NCBI GenBank assembly: GCA_020746835.1
Contig: JAGPNK010000002.1
Coordinates: 1 to 64,000, forward strand
Source: Stachybotrys elegans
Lineage: Eukaryota > Ascomycota > Sordariomycetes > Hypocreales > Stachybotryaceae
Direction of reading: 5' to 3'
Length of the DNA: 64,000 nucleotides
Shown here: piece after piece, positions 43,055-54,400 of the stretch
How the letters are laid out: each line of letters opens with the position of its first letter
Position numbering within the stretch: position 1 is the stretch's first letter
Made by a program: the position numbers and the translations under genes
Notes under the pieces: model-generated
The model's database searches: none
Told to the model about the DNA's origin: nothing
The model's input: the letters and a program-made list of their open reading frames with translations, nothing else

Positions 43055-45735
43055 ATGTCACCTTTACTGAGCAACCCTCACCAAGATGAGCTGTTGGTTG
43101 AAGAACTGCTGTCCACGCTGACTCTGGAGGAGAAAGTGGCACTTACTGCAGGTGGGTTTCTTCCGCAGCCGTTTCGCTTCTCGACTTAACAACCTGATAG
43201 GCAAGGACTTCTGGCACACGACACCACTCCCGTCTCGAGGTATACCATCTATACGCCTCTCTGATGGGCCCAACGGCGTGCGTGGCACGCGCTTCTTTGA
43301 CGGTGTTCCCTCGGCCTGTCTTCCTTGCGGGACTGCGCTTGGTGCTACCTTCAACCCAACCCTGTTGACCGAGCTGGGACAGCTGCAGGGTCAGGAGGCA
43401 AAGGCCAAAGGCGCCGTGGTCGTGCTGGGTCCAACGCTCAACATCCAGAGAGGCCCACTGGGTGGTCGGGGCTTCGAATCCTTTTCAGAAGACCCCATCC
43501 TATCTGGCATTTTAGCCGGGCATTACTGTAGGGGGGTTCAGCGGGAGAACATTGCTGCCACGCTCAAGCACTTTGTCTGCAATGACATGGAGCATGAACG
43601 AATGGGAGTCAATGTCATGGTGACTCAACGTGCTATGCGCGAGATATACCTGTTGCCCTTTATGCTAGCCATCTCCATAGGCGATCCCCGGGCCGTCATG
43701 ACAGCATACAACAAGGTCAACGGAACACATGTCTCAGAGAGCAAGGAACTGCTACAGAATGTTCTCAGAGACGAATGGAAGTTCGACGGCCTAGTCATGA
43801 GTGATTGGTAAGTCGTATCCCGAATCAAGATGTAGTCGGAGCTGATGATTGGTAGGTTCGGTACCTATAGCACAACGGGTTCCATTCAGGCGGGTGTTGA
43901 CCTTGAGATGCCTGGCCCAACGCGTTGGAGAGGGCAAGCCCTGTCTCATGCTGTCAAAGCGAACAAGGTCACGGAGCCGCAGCTCGACGACCGCGTGCGA
44001 AATGTCCTGAACCTCATCAACTATTCGGCAGGATCTGGAGTCCCCGAAAATGCCCCCGAGTTACACTTGAATCGCACGCAAGACCGGCAACTTTTACGGC
44101 GAGCAGCGGCCGAGTCCATCGTGCTCCTCAAGAATAAAGATGCCGTATTGCCATTCTCCAAGTCCAAAAGAACCGCTGTCATCGGACCCAACGCCAAAAC
44201 CGCCGTCTTCTGCGGAGGAGGCAGCGCCTCGCTCCTCCCGTACTACGCCGTCTCGCCCTACGAAGGTATCGCAAGCCAGTGCGAGGATACCGTGTTTTCC
44301 CAGGGCGCTACCAGTCACAAGATGCTGCCGCCGCTGGGCAACGTCATGCGGACGGCGGAAGGCCATCGCGGATTCACCTGGAGAGCATACAACGAGCCCC
44401 CTTCCGAGGTAGATCGGAAACCCATAGACGAGCGAGTCCTTGGAGAGTCTAGCATCTTCTTCCTGGATTATGAGAACGAAGCTCTGGCTCCAGTTTGGTA
44501 TTGCCAAGCAGAAGGAGTCTTCACCCCTGATGAGAGTGGCCTCTACGATTTTGGCCTTGGGGTCGAAGGCACGGGCATGCTGTACATTGACGACGTCCTT
44601 GTCATCGACAACGCCCAACATCAAAAGCCAGGCGGCGTCGTGTGGGGCTCTGGCACCATCGAAGAGATTGGTAGCAAAGAACTAGTAGCCGGTCAAGATT
44701 ACCGGGTTCGACTGGAATGGGGCTGTGCCAAAACAAGCAAACTATCCCCAACCGGTCCCGTTGGTGGCAAGCACGGAGGCTTCAAGCTTGGGGTTTGCCG
44801 GCGGATCCACCCTGACGATGCCATTGCAGAGGCCGTAGAGGTAGCCAAAAATGCTGACCAGGTCGTGCTGGTAGTGGGACTGAACGGTGAATGGGAGACG
44901 GAAGGCGAGGACCGTGAGATGATGGACATGGGCTCTCAAAGCAACACTCTTGTCTCCAAGGTACTGGCGGCTAATCCTAACACGGCCGTCGTAGTTCAGT
45001 CGGGAACGCCCGTCGTGATGCCCTGGATCGACGAGGCCAAGGCAGTCTGCCATGCTTGGTATGGCGGAAACGAGACTGGAAACGCGATTGCAGATGTCTT
45101 GTTTGGTAATGTGAACCCGGTAAGGCGGTCTTCTCTCTCCCCATTCTTGCGTCCATGGCTTACGATTGATGCAGGCCGGCAAGCTGCCGCTGACAATACC
45201 GCGACGACTCCAAGACAACCCTACATATTTCAATTTCCGCTCTGAGGCAGGACGCGTCCTGTACGGTGAGGATGTGTACGTGGGCTACCGTTACTACGAA
45301 ACGATTGACGCCAAACCCCTCTTCCCCTTTGGCCACGGCCTGTCCTACTCTACCTTTGACCTGTCAAGCCTTAACGTGCAGACAGACGACGTCGTGACAA
45401 GAATTACACTGCAGCTCTGCAACACAAGTTCTCGTGCCGGCACTGAAGTCATCCAAGTCTATGTCGCACCGCCGACAACACCGGTTAAACGCCCGCTCAA
45501 GGAGCTCAAGGCTTTTAGCAAGGAGTTTTTGCAAGCTGGAGAGAGTAAGCTCGTCGTGGTGGATTTGGACACGGTGTTCTCGACAAGCTATTGGGACGAG
45601 GGCTGCGAAAAATGGTGCAGCCGGGCGGGCGAATACAAGCTCCTAGTCGGTACTAGTAGCGCAGAGATTGCATTGGAAGCGTCCTTCACGGTCGGCAGGA
45701 CTAATTTTTGGACAGGGCTCACGCCGCAAGCGTGA
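43055..45735 (+). CDS. GH3 beta-glucosidase with PA14 insertion (intracellular type)
   Basis: Exons 43055-43151, 43201-43807, 43856-45119 and 45175-45735 (introns of 48-55 bp); 842 residues. It has a GH3 N-terminal barrel with the nucleophile Asp234 in VMSDW, codon-split by the second intron, and substrate-binding signatures [10 protein letters not shown] and [15 protein letters not shown]14 domain sits at about 385-520 ([20 protein letters not shown]), followed by the C-terminal GH3 and fibronectin-III-like domains ([12 protein letters not shown]). There is no signal peptide, so it should cleave glucosides inside the cell, which matches import by the adjacent porter. Plant glucosides such as phenolic or benzoxazinoid glucosides are plausible substrates (inference). 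The repeat block begins only about 100 bp after its stop. Confidence 0.95.
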
Positions 45736-46580
45736 GAGCACATTATCTATAAGTATATATTATTATTTCCCTACTGCTTGACTGCATTTCCTACTAAATT
45801 GTCTCTCTGCTGCTTATTCTACCTAAGACTATATACCTTTTATCCCTCCCGAGCATGAAGTTTAAAAGGCTTGCACTGTTTTTTTTAACTGTCTTTTTCA
45901 GTCTACCCTAGACCCGTTCCCATATACTATTACTAACTAAATAGGTTCCTTATATTATATACTTTTTCTATAGCTACTATACATTATATACTTCTTTATA
46001 GCTTTCTTTATAGCTTAGTATATAGCTTTTATATATAACTATAGCTTTTAATATATTATATAGTACCTTTTATATATAACTATAGCTTTTAATATATTAT
46101 TTAATTAACTCTTTAACTACTTTAGTTACTATAGTCTATTTTATATTATAAGGGCATTAAATATATAATTTAAAGATAACAAAAGTAATTAATTTAATAA
46201 CTAAATAAAAAACCAACTAAAAACCTATACTAAAAAACTAAGTTAATTATACTAGGGCTCTATAGCTACCCCTTTCTTATTAGTTTAATTTAGCTACTAA
46301 AAGGCTTATTATCCCCTTTAAATATAAAGTAAAGGCTACTTAAAAGAGAATAGTAAGTGTTCTTTTCTAGCTATACTAAGGTTAAATAGATTATATAAAT
46401 GCCTAATTGCCTATTATATAATACACTTAATTATCTATATTATATATCCCTTAACTATTATTATATAAATCTTTATAATCTTTACTTATTTAACTCTAAT
46501 TAAATATTATATTAAGGCTTTAATTATATACTATAAGGGCTATAGTTATAAATATAGTTATAAATAAACTAATAGTAATA
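45736..46580. other. AT-rich RIP-type tract
   Basis: The base composition changes sharply at about 45.8 kb from gene-like to very AT-rich, dominated by TA steps with almost no CA/TG or CG. No element could be identified in this part. Confidence 0.6.
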
Positions 46581-48440
46581 ACATACATATATAATAAGTA
46601 ATATAGTATAATAAGTAATATAAAAATCTCTTATTCTATATTTTAATTAATTAATTAAATGCTTTACTATAACTAGCTATATTAATTATAAATAATAAAG
46701 CTAGTATTAATCTTACTTTTAAAGCCCTTTAGAAAGAACTAAAATTAAGCCTATAATACACTATATAAATATATAGTATACTATTAAAAATACTATACTA
46801 CTAGTAAAAGGGAAAGCCTTTCTAATATAATATTATACTAAATTTATATAAACTATCTAATCTTGAAAAATAGACAATAGTTTAATATATTTTTAATTTA
46901 GATTTATAAGGATTTCCTCCCTAGCTTTATAATATAGAAAAAATAGCTAACTAACTACTAGCTAATTATAATATACCTTTTATTAAACTATACTAAACTT
47001 TAAATTTTATTAAGTAGTAATTAAACCTTAAAATATATTTTTTTTATAAATATAACTTTTAAAAAGTTAAATATAAAGATTTAATTATAATAAATATATA
47101 GTTCTTATTTATATAGAATATAATTATAAAGTATAGTATTAAATTAAATAATCTATATAACTTTAATAAAACTAGCTTTATAATAGATATTATTATAAGT
47201 AGAATAATTATTATTAATATAGAAAGATATTAGAACTCTAAAAAGATTTAACTTAAAAACTAAAAATAGATTACTATAATTTAATTAATTAATATAGAAG
47301 AATAAATACTATTACTATTTATTATTATTATAGGTTAATATTATTCTTTAAGTTAATATTAAGAAAGTAATTTTCTAAATAATTAGACTATTATAACTAT
47401 TAAAAATAACTAAACTAATAATAAAATAAACCTTAAGTAACTAAAGTACTTTAATTAATATATAATTAAGAGATTAAATAGTGTTTATTATTTACTAATC
47501 TTTAATAGGTATAAAAGCTATTATTCTATTGCCTTTAAGGATTTCTATAAGAAAAATAAGATTATTATACTTTATATACTATCTTATTTATTTTATTTAC
47601 TTTAGCTCTTAAATATAAGCTATTTTAGGCTATTTAAGAAAGTATATAGTTAAAAAATAGAGTATTTAATTAAATACTCTATAATATATATTTTAAAGAC
47701 TAAGTTCTTTTTTACTTTCTATACTATATATAAAACTACTATTATAAAGAAAAATATTTAAAAAGAGTTTAAAAAGACTAGATTTATTTCTTTTAATATA
47801 AACTATATAATTTTAAAGCTAGATATATAGTTATAAACCCTAATACCTTCTATTACTAATCTAGAGATTTCTAACCCTTAGACTTTAAAGATATTAAAAA
47901 CTATTTAAAAAACTAAATCTTAGTTAGACTATTTTAAAAAATAAATTAGGAAATATAAAAGTAACTCTTTAAAGTTAATTATTAAGGCTTTAAAATTAAT
48001 AACTAAAGGAACTAAGGTAGTATTATATAAAATAACCTTATTAAGAACTAAAATCTAGAATCTTTAAATAGTAAATAAAATACTAAGCTAGTGCTAAAGG
48101 GAAAAAAAGAAATATTTATAGAATAGAAAGATAATAACTATAGAGAAAGATTAGAGATTAATTAATTAATTAAAGGTAAATATATAGATAGTAGTAGAAT
48201 TATTAAGATAAAGTAGTTAGTAAAGGTTAGTATAGCTAATCTACAGGCATTATAATATATATAAAAAGCCTAGGTATAATTTACAAACCTATAAGGTAGA
48301 GATAGAGATATCTAGGCAAGAGTATAATAATTAGTTTTAATTAATTAAATAGTCTATTATATTTTTATTAAAGTTTCTATCTTAAGGGTTAAGAAAAGTA
48401 TATTACTTATTATACTATATTACTTATTATATATATACAT
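46581..48440 (+). mobile_element. Tc1/mariner pogo (Fot1-like) DNA transposon, RIP-decayed, ends intact
   Basis: A 1,860-bp element. The terminal inverted repeats are at least 42 bp: 46581-46622 and 48399-48440 share taagtaatatagtataata, and each contains two tandem ataagtaatat units. TA dinucleotides flank both ends (46579-46580 and 48441-48442), matching the TA target duplication of this superfamily. The few TIR differences are transitions. A decayed transposase fills the interior. Confidence 0.88.
46660..48350 (+). pseudogene. Pogo-type DDE transposase, decayed
   Basis: Plus-strand reading, with frequent stops and transitions, follows the fungal pogo transposase in order. First is an N-terminal helix-turn-helix/CENP-B-like part. 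Then comes the DDE domain (near 47145 a segment like YNFNKTSFIIDII, corresponding to the family YNFDETGF; near 47510 GYKSYYSIAF, corresponding to GHESHHSVAF; then LLNISYFRLFKKVYS). The C-terminal leucine-rich and zinc-knuckle part is at about 48040-48330 (RTKIWNL, ITIEKD, then RHYNIYKKPRYNLQTYKVE with cysteines changed to tyrosines). All changes are of the C-to-T/G-to-A kind. It is inactive. Confidence 0.82.
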
Positions 48441-48442
48441 TA

Positions 48443-49094
48443 TAGTTAATAAGTAGGGTTTTTTATCTAGAGAATATATTAAATATTATCTAGGCCTTAT
48501 ATAGTTTAAAATAATTAGTATTAAAAAGGCTTTCTATTTCTCTTTACTAAAGTAACCTATAGAGCTTTCTATTCTTCTCTAACTAAAATATATTAGTTAT
48601 AAAGAATAAATAGACTCTAAGATATAGATTGGGCTATTATATTCTTATAGTCTTTATATACTTAGTTAGTCTATTAGCTTTTTTCTTTTTTCTTTAGTTC
48701 TAGAGGGGGTTTAGATTTAGACTTTTAAATTATTATTTAAAAGGCTTAAAAGCCCCAGTCTATTACTATTAGTAATATTATTTCTTAGTCTTTTAAAATA
48801 AATAAACTCATTTAGATAGTTTAATTATTTATAGCCTTAGGTTATTTTTAAAGACTTAAAATGCCCCTAGTATTTTAGCTTTTAGTTAAATTTATATATA
48901 GTATTAATAAATATTAAATTTAATAGTATATATATAGAAAAAGAGAAAGAAAGAAATAATAAAAAAAGTAAAGGCCTTTTTATATATATTTCTTAAACTC
49001 TATTTTAAAGCTAGGCTCTATATACTAAATTATATATTTCTAGCCTAATATAGCTATAGTACTATCTATAGCTATAGCTATTATATATAAGCCT
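48443..49094. other. AT-rich RIP-type tract
   Basis: Between the pogo element and the inverted-repeat pair. No coding pattern could be recognised on either strand. Confidence 0.5.
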
Positions 49095-49490
49095 ATGTAG
49101 CCTAATAACTTCTACTAAAATCGCGGTATATAAATAGTATTTTAACCTTAGTATATTACTCTTAATAATAGTATATTTAAGGCTAGCCTTATTAAAGTAT
49201 ATACCTTATTAGAATATATATAAGGGCTAGAGCTAATAAATAGTATATATATACATTAAGGCTAGTTTACTAACTATAAGTTTCCTTAACTTTATATACT
49301 TTTACTACTATTACTATTACTATAGTCCCTTTATTATTCTCTAGCTCTAGCTAATAGATAATATTATTTAATAATTCCTTTATTATTTAATACTATTCTT
49401 TAGTTTTATAAATAGTAAGGCTACTATTATTTATATATACTATTATTCTTTTTTTTATACTAAATATACCTACTATATTAAAAGGCTTAT
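49095..49490 (+). repeat. Unknown repeat family, left copy of an inverted pair
   Basis: About 395 bp whose reverse complement recurs at 50575-50851 and continues at 58590-58725, on the far side of the Gypsy insertion. Shared words include aagggctagagctaataaat, gctagtttactaactata and cctttattattctctagct. This copy has an extra stretch of about 50 bp near 49120-49180. Confidence 0.75.
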
Positions 49491-50574
49491 TATTAGTAAG
49501 TTAAGTCTTTTTATTCTTTTTACTTTACTACTTTTTATATAGCTCTAGAGCTTTAAAAAAAGAGAAATAATAAAAGTTATTCTATTATATTCTAGACTAT
49601 TAGTAATACTATTATTAAAAGACCTTTTAAAGTAATTTATTTTATAAATAACTTTACTAGTATTAATAATAGTAATAACTAAAGCTATTATAATTACTAA
49701 AGTAACTATATTATTATAAATATAAGTATTATTTACTTATATTTTAATTTTAATTAGTTAATATAAGTAAATAGTAAAATATAAATAATAAATTTATCTC
49801 TTTTAAGCTAGGGACTTAAAGGCTTTATATAGCTATAAATATTAAGCTTTTCTTTATTAATAGCCTAGAGTAATATTATAGGCTTTTCTAGTATTATTAG
49901 TTAAAGCTTTCTATTAGTATTACTAATAGTACTCTCTATTTAAGTATAGGTTATAATAAGGCTTTTATAATATAACTTTATTTAGTTAATTAGTATTTAT
50001 TTAATAAGTTAACTAAAGCTTTTTAGTTGGGTATTAATCCCGCTCTAACTCTCTCTATATATATATATATATATATTTATAAAAGGCTAGCTTAACATTC
50101 TATTATATTATATGCCTATATATATATAGCTTATAATAGTATATATTTATAGCTATTTATAGCTTAGTTACTTAATTACTTAGCTAGTTAGCTATTTTAT
50201 ATACTTAATAATAGCCTTATTATTATTTTCTCTACTATTTATAACTATATTAATTACTAGGGTACTAAATACTATTTTTACTATTTATTTACTTTTTATT
50301 ATTTATACTTTATATTATTTACTCTTTTCCTTATTATAAAAGTAGTTTAAAAATACTAATTAAATAGTATTAATATATTTTATACTTTTTATTAAATTTT
50401 AATATAGTAATTAAGCCTTAGAATTATAATTATAAAAGAGAAAATATAAATATTTATTTAAAAGCTAAAATAAATTAATATTAGTATAAAAAGCTAAAAG
50501 TTAAAAAACTATTATTAATTAAAGAATTATAAAAGCTAAATAATTTATATTAAAATTAAAAGAATTATAAAAAT
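49491..50574. other. AT-rich interior between the inverted copies
   Basis: Decayed sequence with an (at)n run near 50058-50079. No transposase or other coding pattern recognised. Confidence 0.45.
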
Positions 50575-50851
50575 TATATAATATAATAAGTATATATAGT
50601 ATAGAAAAAAAATAATAGTATATATAAATAATAGTAGTCTTACTATTTATAACATTAAAAATAATATAATATAATAGATATATTTAGTATAGAAAAAAAG
50701 TAATAGTATATATAAATAATAGTAATCTTACTATTTATAAAACTAAAGAATAATATTAAATAATAAAGGAATTACTAAACTATTAATATTATTTATTAGC
50801 TAAAGCTAGAGAATAATAAAGGGGCTATAATAGTAGTACTAATAGTAAAAG
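50575..50851 (-). repeat. Unknown repeat family, right copy, proximal part
   Basis: Reverse-complement match to 49300-49490. A segment of about 90 bp containing atagtatatataaataatag is tandemly duplicated here (about 50577-50665 and 50666-50755). It ends at the Gypsy target duplication aaaag. Confidence 0.75.
50847..50851. repeat. Target-site duplication (left), AAAAG
   Basis: 5-bp duplication flanking the Gypsy element; the same five bases occur at 58590-58594. Confidence 0.75.
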
Positions 50852-51210
50852 TATTATGTTTTACCTTAGTTAGAGATTATATAAGTATATATATAACTAC
50901 TTTTAAACTACTACTCTACTCTTCTAAATAGTCTAAAACTAATAAATAGAGCTAGCAGTTTTAAAACTACTAGAAGAATTAATAAAAGTAGTCTATATAG
51001 TATATAGATAGAAGGATTTTATAGAGTATATCTAGCTAGAAGCCTACTAGCTATTAATATAACTTAGTTATCTTAACTACTATATATACTAAGTATTTAA
51101 TTATTACTAAATATAATATATATTTAATAGTATATATACTCTAACTACTCTACTAATAACTAACCCTAATATAATTAAACTTAATTATAGTTAGGAATCT
51201 AACTATTATA
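50852..51210 (+). repeat. 5' LTR of the Ty3/Gypsy element
   Basis: 359 bp, the same length as the 3' LTR (58231-58589). It starts TATTATG and ends CTATTATA; the usual TG...CA ends appear as TA...TA, as expected if RIP changed them. It is more strongly mutated than the 3' copy (for example tgttttacc against tgtcttacc). Confidence 0.85.
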
Positions 51211-51449
51211 TATTAATAGCTCTTATTTAGACAATTACTATATACCCTTAAGTAATATTAAATGTAATATTAACTAACCCACTTATACTACCTTATACTC
51301 TAGGCCCTTAACCTAAGACTATAACTAAGGCAATAGCTTGCCTAAAGGCTAAGTATACTTAGAAAGTACTAGTCCTATATAATAATAATTAATAGATATA
51401 ATAATCCATTGCATAAATACAGTAGTAATTACAGACTATAATACTAGCC

Positions 51450-54400
51450 TAATAGACTATCTAAAGTATAGAATAATATAAACTAGGAGCTATTATTAAG
51501 CCCCTACTGCCTGATTACTTTATAGAAAGCCTTAACCAGGTTAAATAGTTCTTAAACCAATGTAATATATACCTCTAGTACTTTCTATACACTCTTATAA
51601 GTAATAAAGAAAAGGTTCTATTTATTTTAAAAAGGTTTAAAGAAATAGCTATATATATATTCTAACCTATTCTTAAAGACTACTAGAATTATATTTATAT
51701 AAACTAAAAAAATAAAACCAACTAACTATTTAATAACTACTTAGAGTTTAAATAATAAATTAAAAATATATTTAGAATTATTAATAAAGAAAGAGTAGTA
51801 AAATAGAAGTTAAAGAGCCTTAAGTAGATTAAATCCACTGCTAACTATAGATTACTATTCTAATAGATTACTATATCCCTTAACTAGAAAGATAGTGCCC
51901 TTATAGCACTCTTTTACAATAGACTAAAGGAAAGAGTTAAAAATAAGCTCTATAAGAAATAATACTCTAAAACCCTTATTAAGTATATATAGATAGTAGT
52001 CTACATTAATAAAAAGCAATACTAATAAGAGTAGAAAAAGAAGGAAGCTATTACATAATATAGATATAAACAACCCTTTAAGAATAGCTATAGCACTAAT
52101 ACTAAGCAATACTAAAGGGAATACTCTACTATATATAGAATATATACTAGAGCCATAGATACTAGTATTAGTACTATATAGTAAAAGAACAATATTACCT
52201 ACTATAACTATAGTAAAAAAGGCTATATTTAAAGAAACTATATAAAACTAACCTAAAATAAGTTCTAGGTAGGAATATTTAAGAAAGAAGGATTTAAGGA
52301 AATAGATAAGAAAGAACATATATACTTTATACTACTTTCTAATAAAGGAAACACTAGTATCAGAACTATAATATATACTATAGTAATTATTATATATAAT
52401 AAAGAGAAGCTATAATTTTATAGACTTATAACCCCTTTGGATTAGAATAACTATAAAGCTATATAGAAGAATAACTTTAACCCTACTAAATAGAATAAAC
52501 TTTATAATAGAGAACTTAAATATAGATATATACCTAAAGAACATTTTAATAAAAAAGGGCTTTACTAAGAACTAGAGAATTAGAAATATTAAATACTTAA
52601 GCTTATCTTTATAAAAAAGAAAGACCCCTATACCTTAGTTAGATAGAGCTACTATAAGAATAATAACTATAAACTTTATAAGTATAAAAAGTACTATTAC
52701 TTTAAATACTATTATATACTATAACTTTAGAACTAGTTTAAAGAAATATAGTTAAATAACTTTAATTTAGACTAATAGGTAGTTAGCTATATTTAGAATC
52801 TATATAAGAAATAACTTTAGGTAAATAAAGCTATTAAATAGGAACCCCTTAGATCCCTATAAGAGATTATTAAAACCTACTAAGACTCTATAGATAATTT
52901 CTAAATACTATAAAATGTCTAGTAAGTATAGAAAGCCCTAGAGAAGTAAGATAAAAAATAATAAGAGTGAAGACTTATATAAGATACAATTATTACTATA
53001 ATATTATATAATTAAGATAGGAATCCCATTGATTATATTTCTATACAATCTTAATAAGCAAACTAACTATAGTAAATAAAACAATTAGTAAAGAGAACCT
53101 AAATATATTACTAGAACTAAGGGACTATATACCTATACCTTACTTATACTAAGTATAATATTATAGTAGGACTTAGATTAAATATCTTAGAAAACAATAT
53201 TATTAATAATAAAAACCACAAATAGCCTATAAAATCTATAGAGGAAAGGATTTAGAATGCATAATCTAATTGAAATAGTAAGAAAGTATAGAAAGCACTA
53301 TAAAACTTATATAGTATATAGATATAGCTAATATATTGCTTTAAAGAGATAGAAACTAAGTGTACTATTAAAGCACTTAATAGTATTATTAGAGAATAAA
53401 GCCCTAATAATAATAGATTCTATATCTATAGAGTAAGAATAGTTTAGGCTCTAAAAGAATAAACTAAGTAGGAATAGATAGTAGAAAATACCCCTATTGC
53501 CTATAGAGACTACCTAGACTATAATAAGGTTTTATAGATATTATACTATATATACTTATATAAAATATATAGTAAAGATAAATTTAAGAATAACTATTTT
53601 TCTATTAAGATTATAACTACTTTAGTACTTAGATACTACCTATATTAAAACCTTAAGAATTATTAAGTAATAAGGGAATAGTTATATAATCTATTTATTC
53701 TTAAATAGAAAGACTAGAAATATAGTAGTTAGTATATAAAAGCACTAAACCATTATAACTGTCTATATAAAGAATATAAAATATATATATAAGCCAAGAT
53801 TACAAACTGGTATAATATATTAAAAAACTAAAAACACCCTTTAAGGTAGAATGCTAGGGCATAGAGCATAAGGTTCTATATATATATAATAATAATAATA
53901 AAGTATAGAAACTTATTATATAAGTATAGGTTAATAGACAATAGCTTATAGTATTTCTAAACTATAGAGTATAAAAGAATTACATTAGCCTTAAGGCTAT
54001 AAATAGGCTTAAGCTACTGTGGAAATTAATATAGGAAACTACTATTTAAGATACTAATAGAAATGCCCTACTAGAAGAAGGCATTATAGAAGAGATTAAT
54101 TACCTTTATCTATAAGTTATAGACAATAATATATATATTCATGCCTATATTAAAAAGTTCTAAATAGTAGATATACTTTTAGAATATAAATAGTTTAAAA
54201 AGCATAATCTATAGATTAACTAGGAAACTAGCTAGATAGAATTGCTTAAATAAACCATACCTAGCTATATTAAAGCAGACTTAAAAAGATCTTAACCTTC
54301 TACTAGATAACTAAAAGAAGAAAAGTAAAGAATAGAATTCTTACTACCTCTATAAGGAATAGTATATAAATAGATATAAGGATAAAAATAATAAGTAAAT

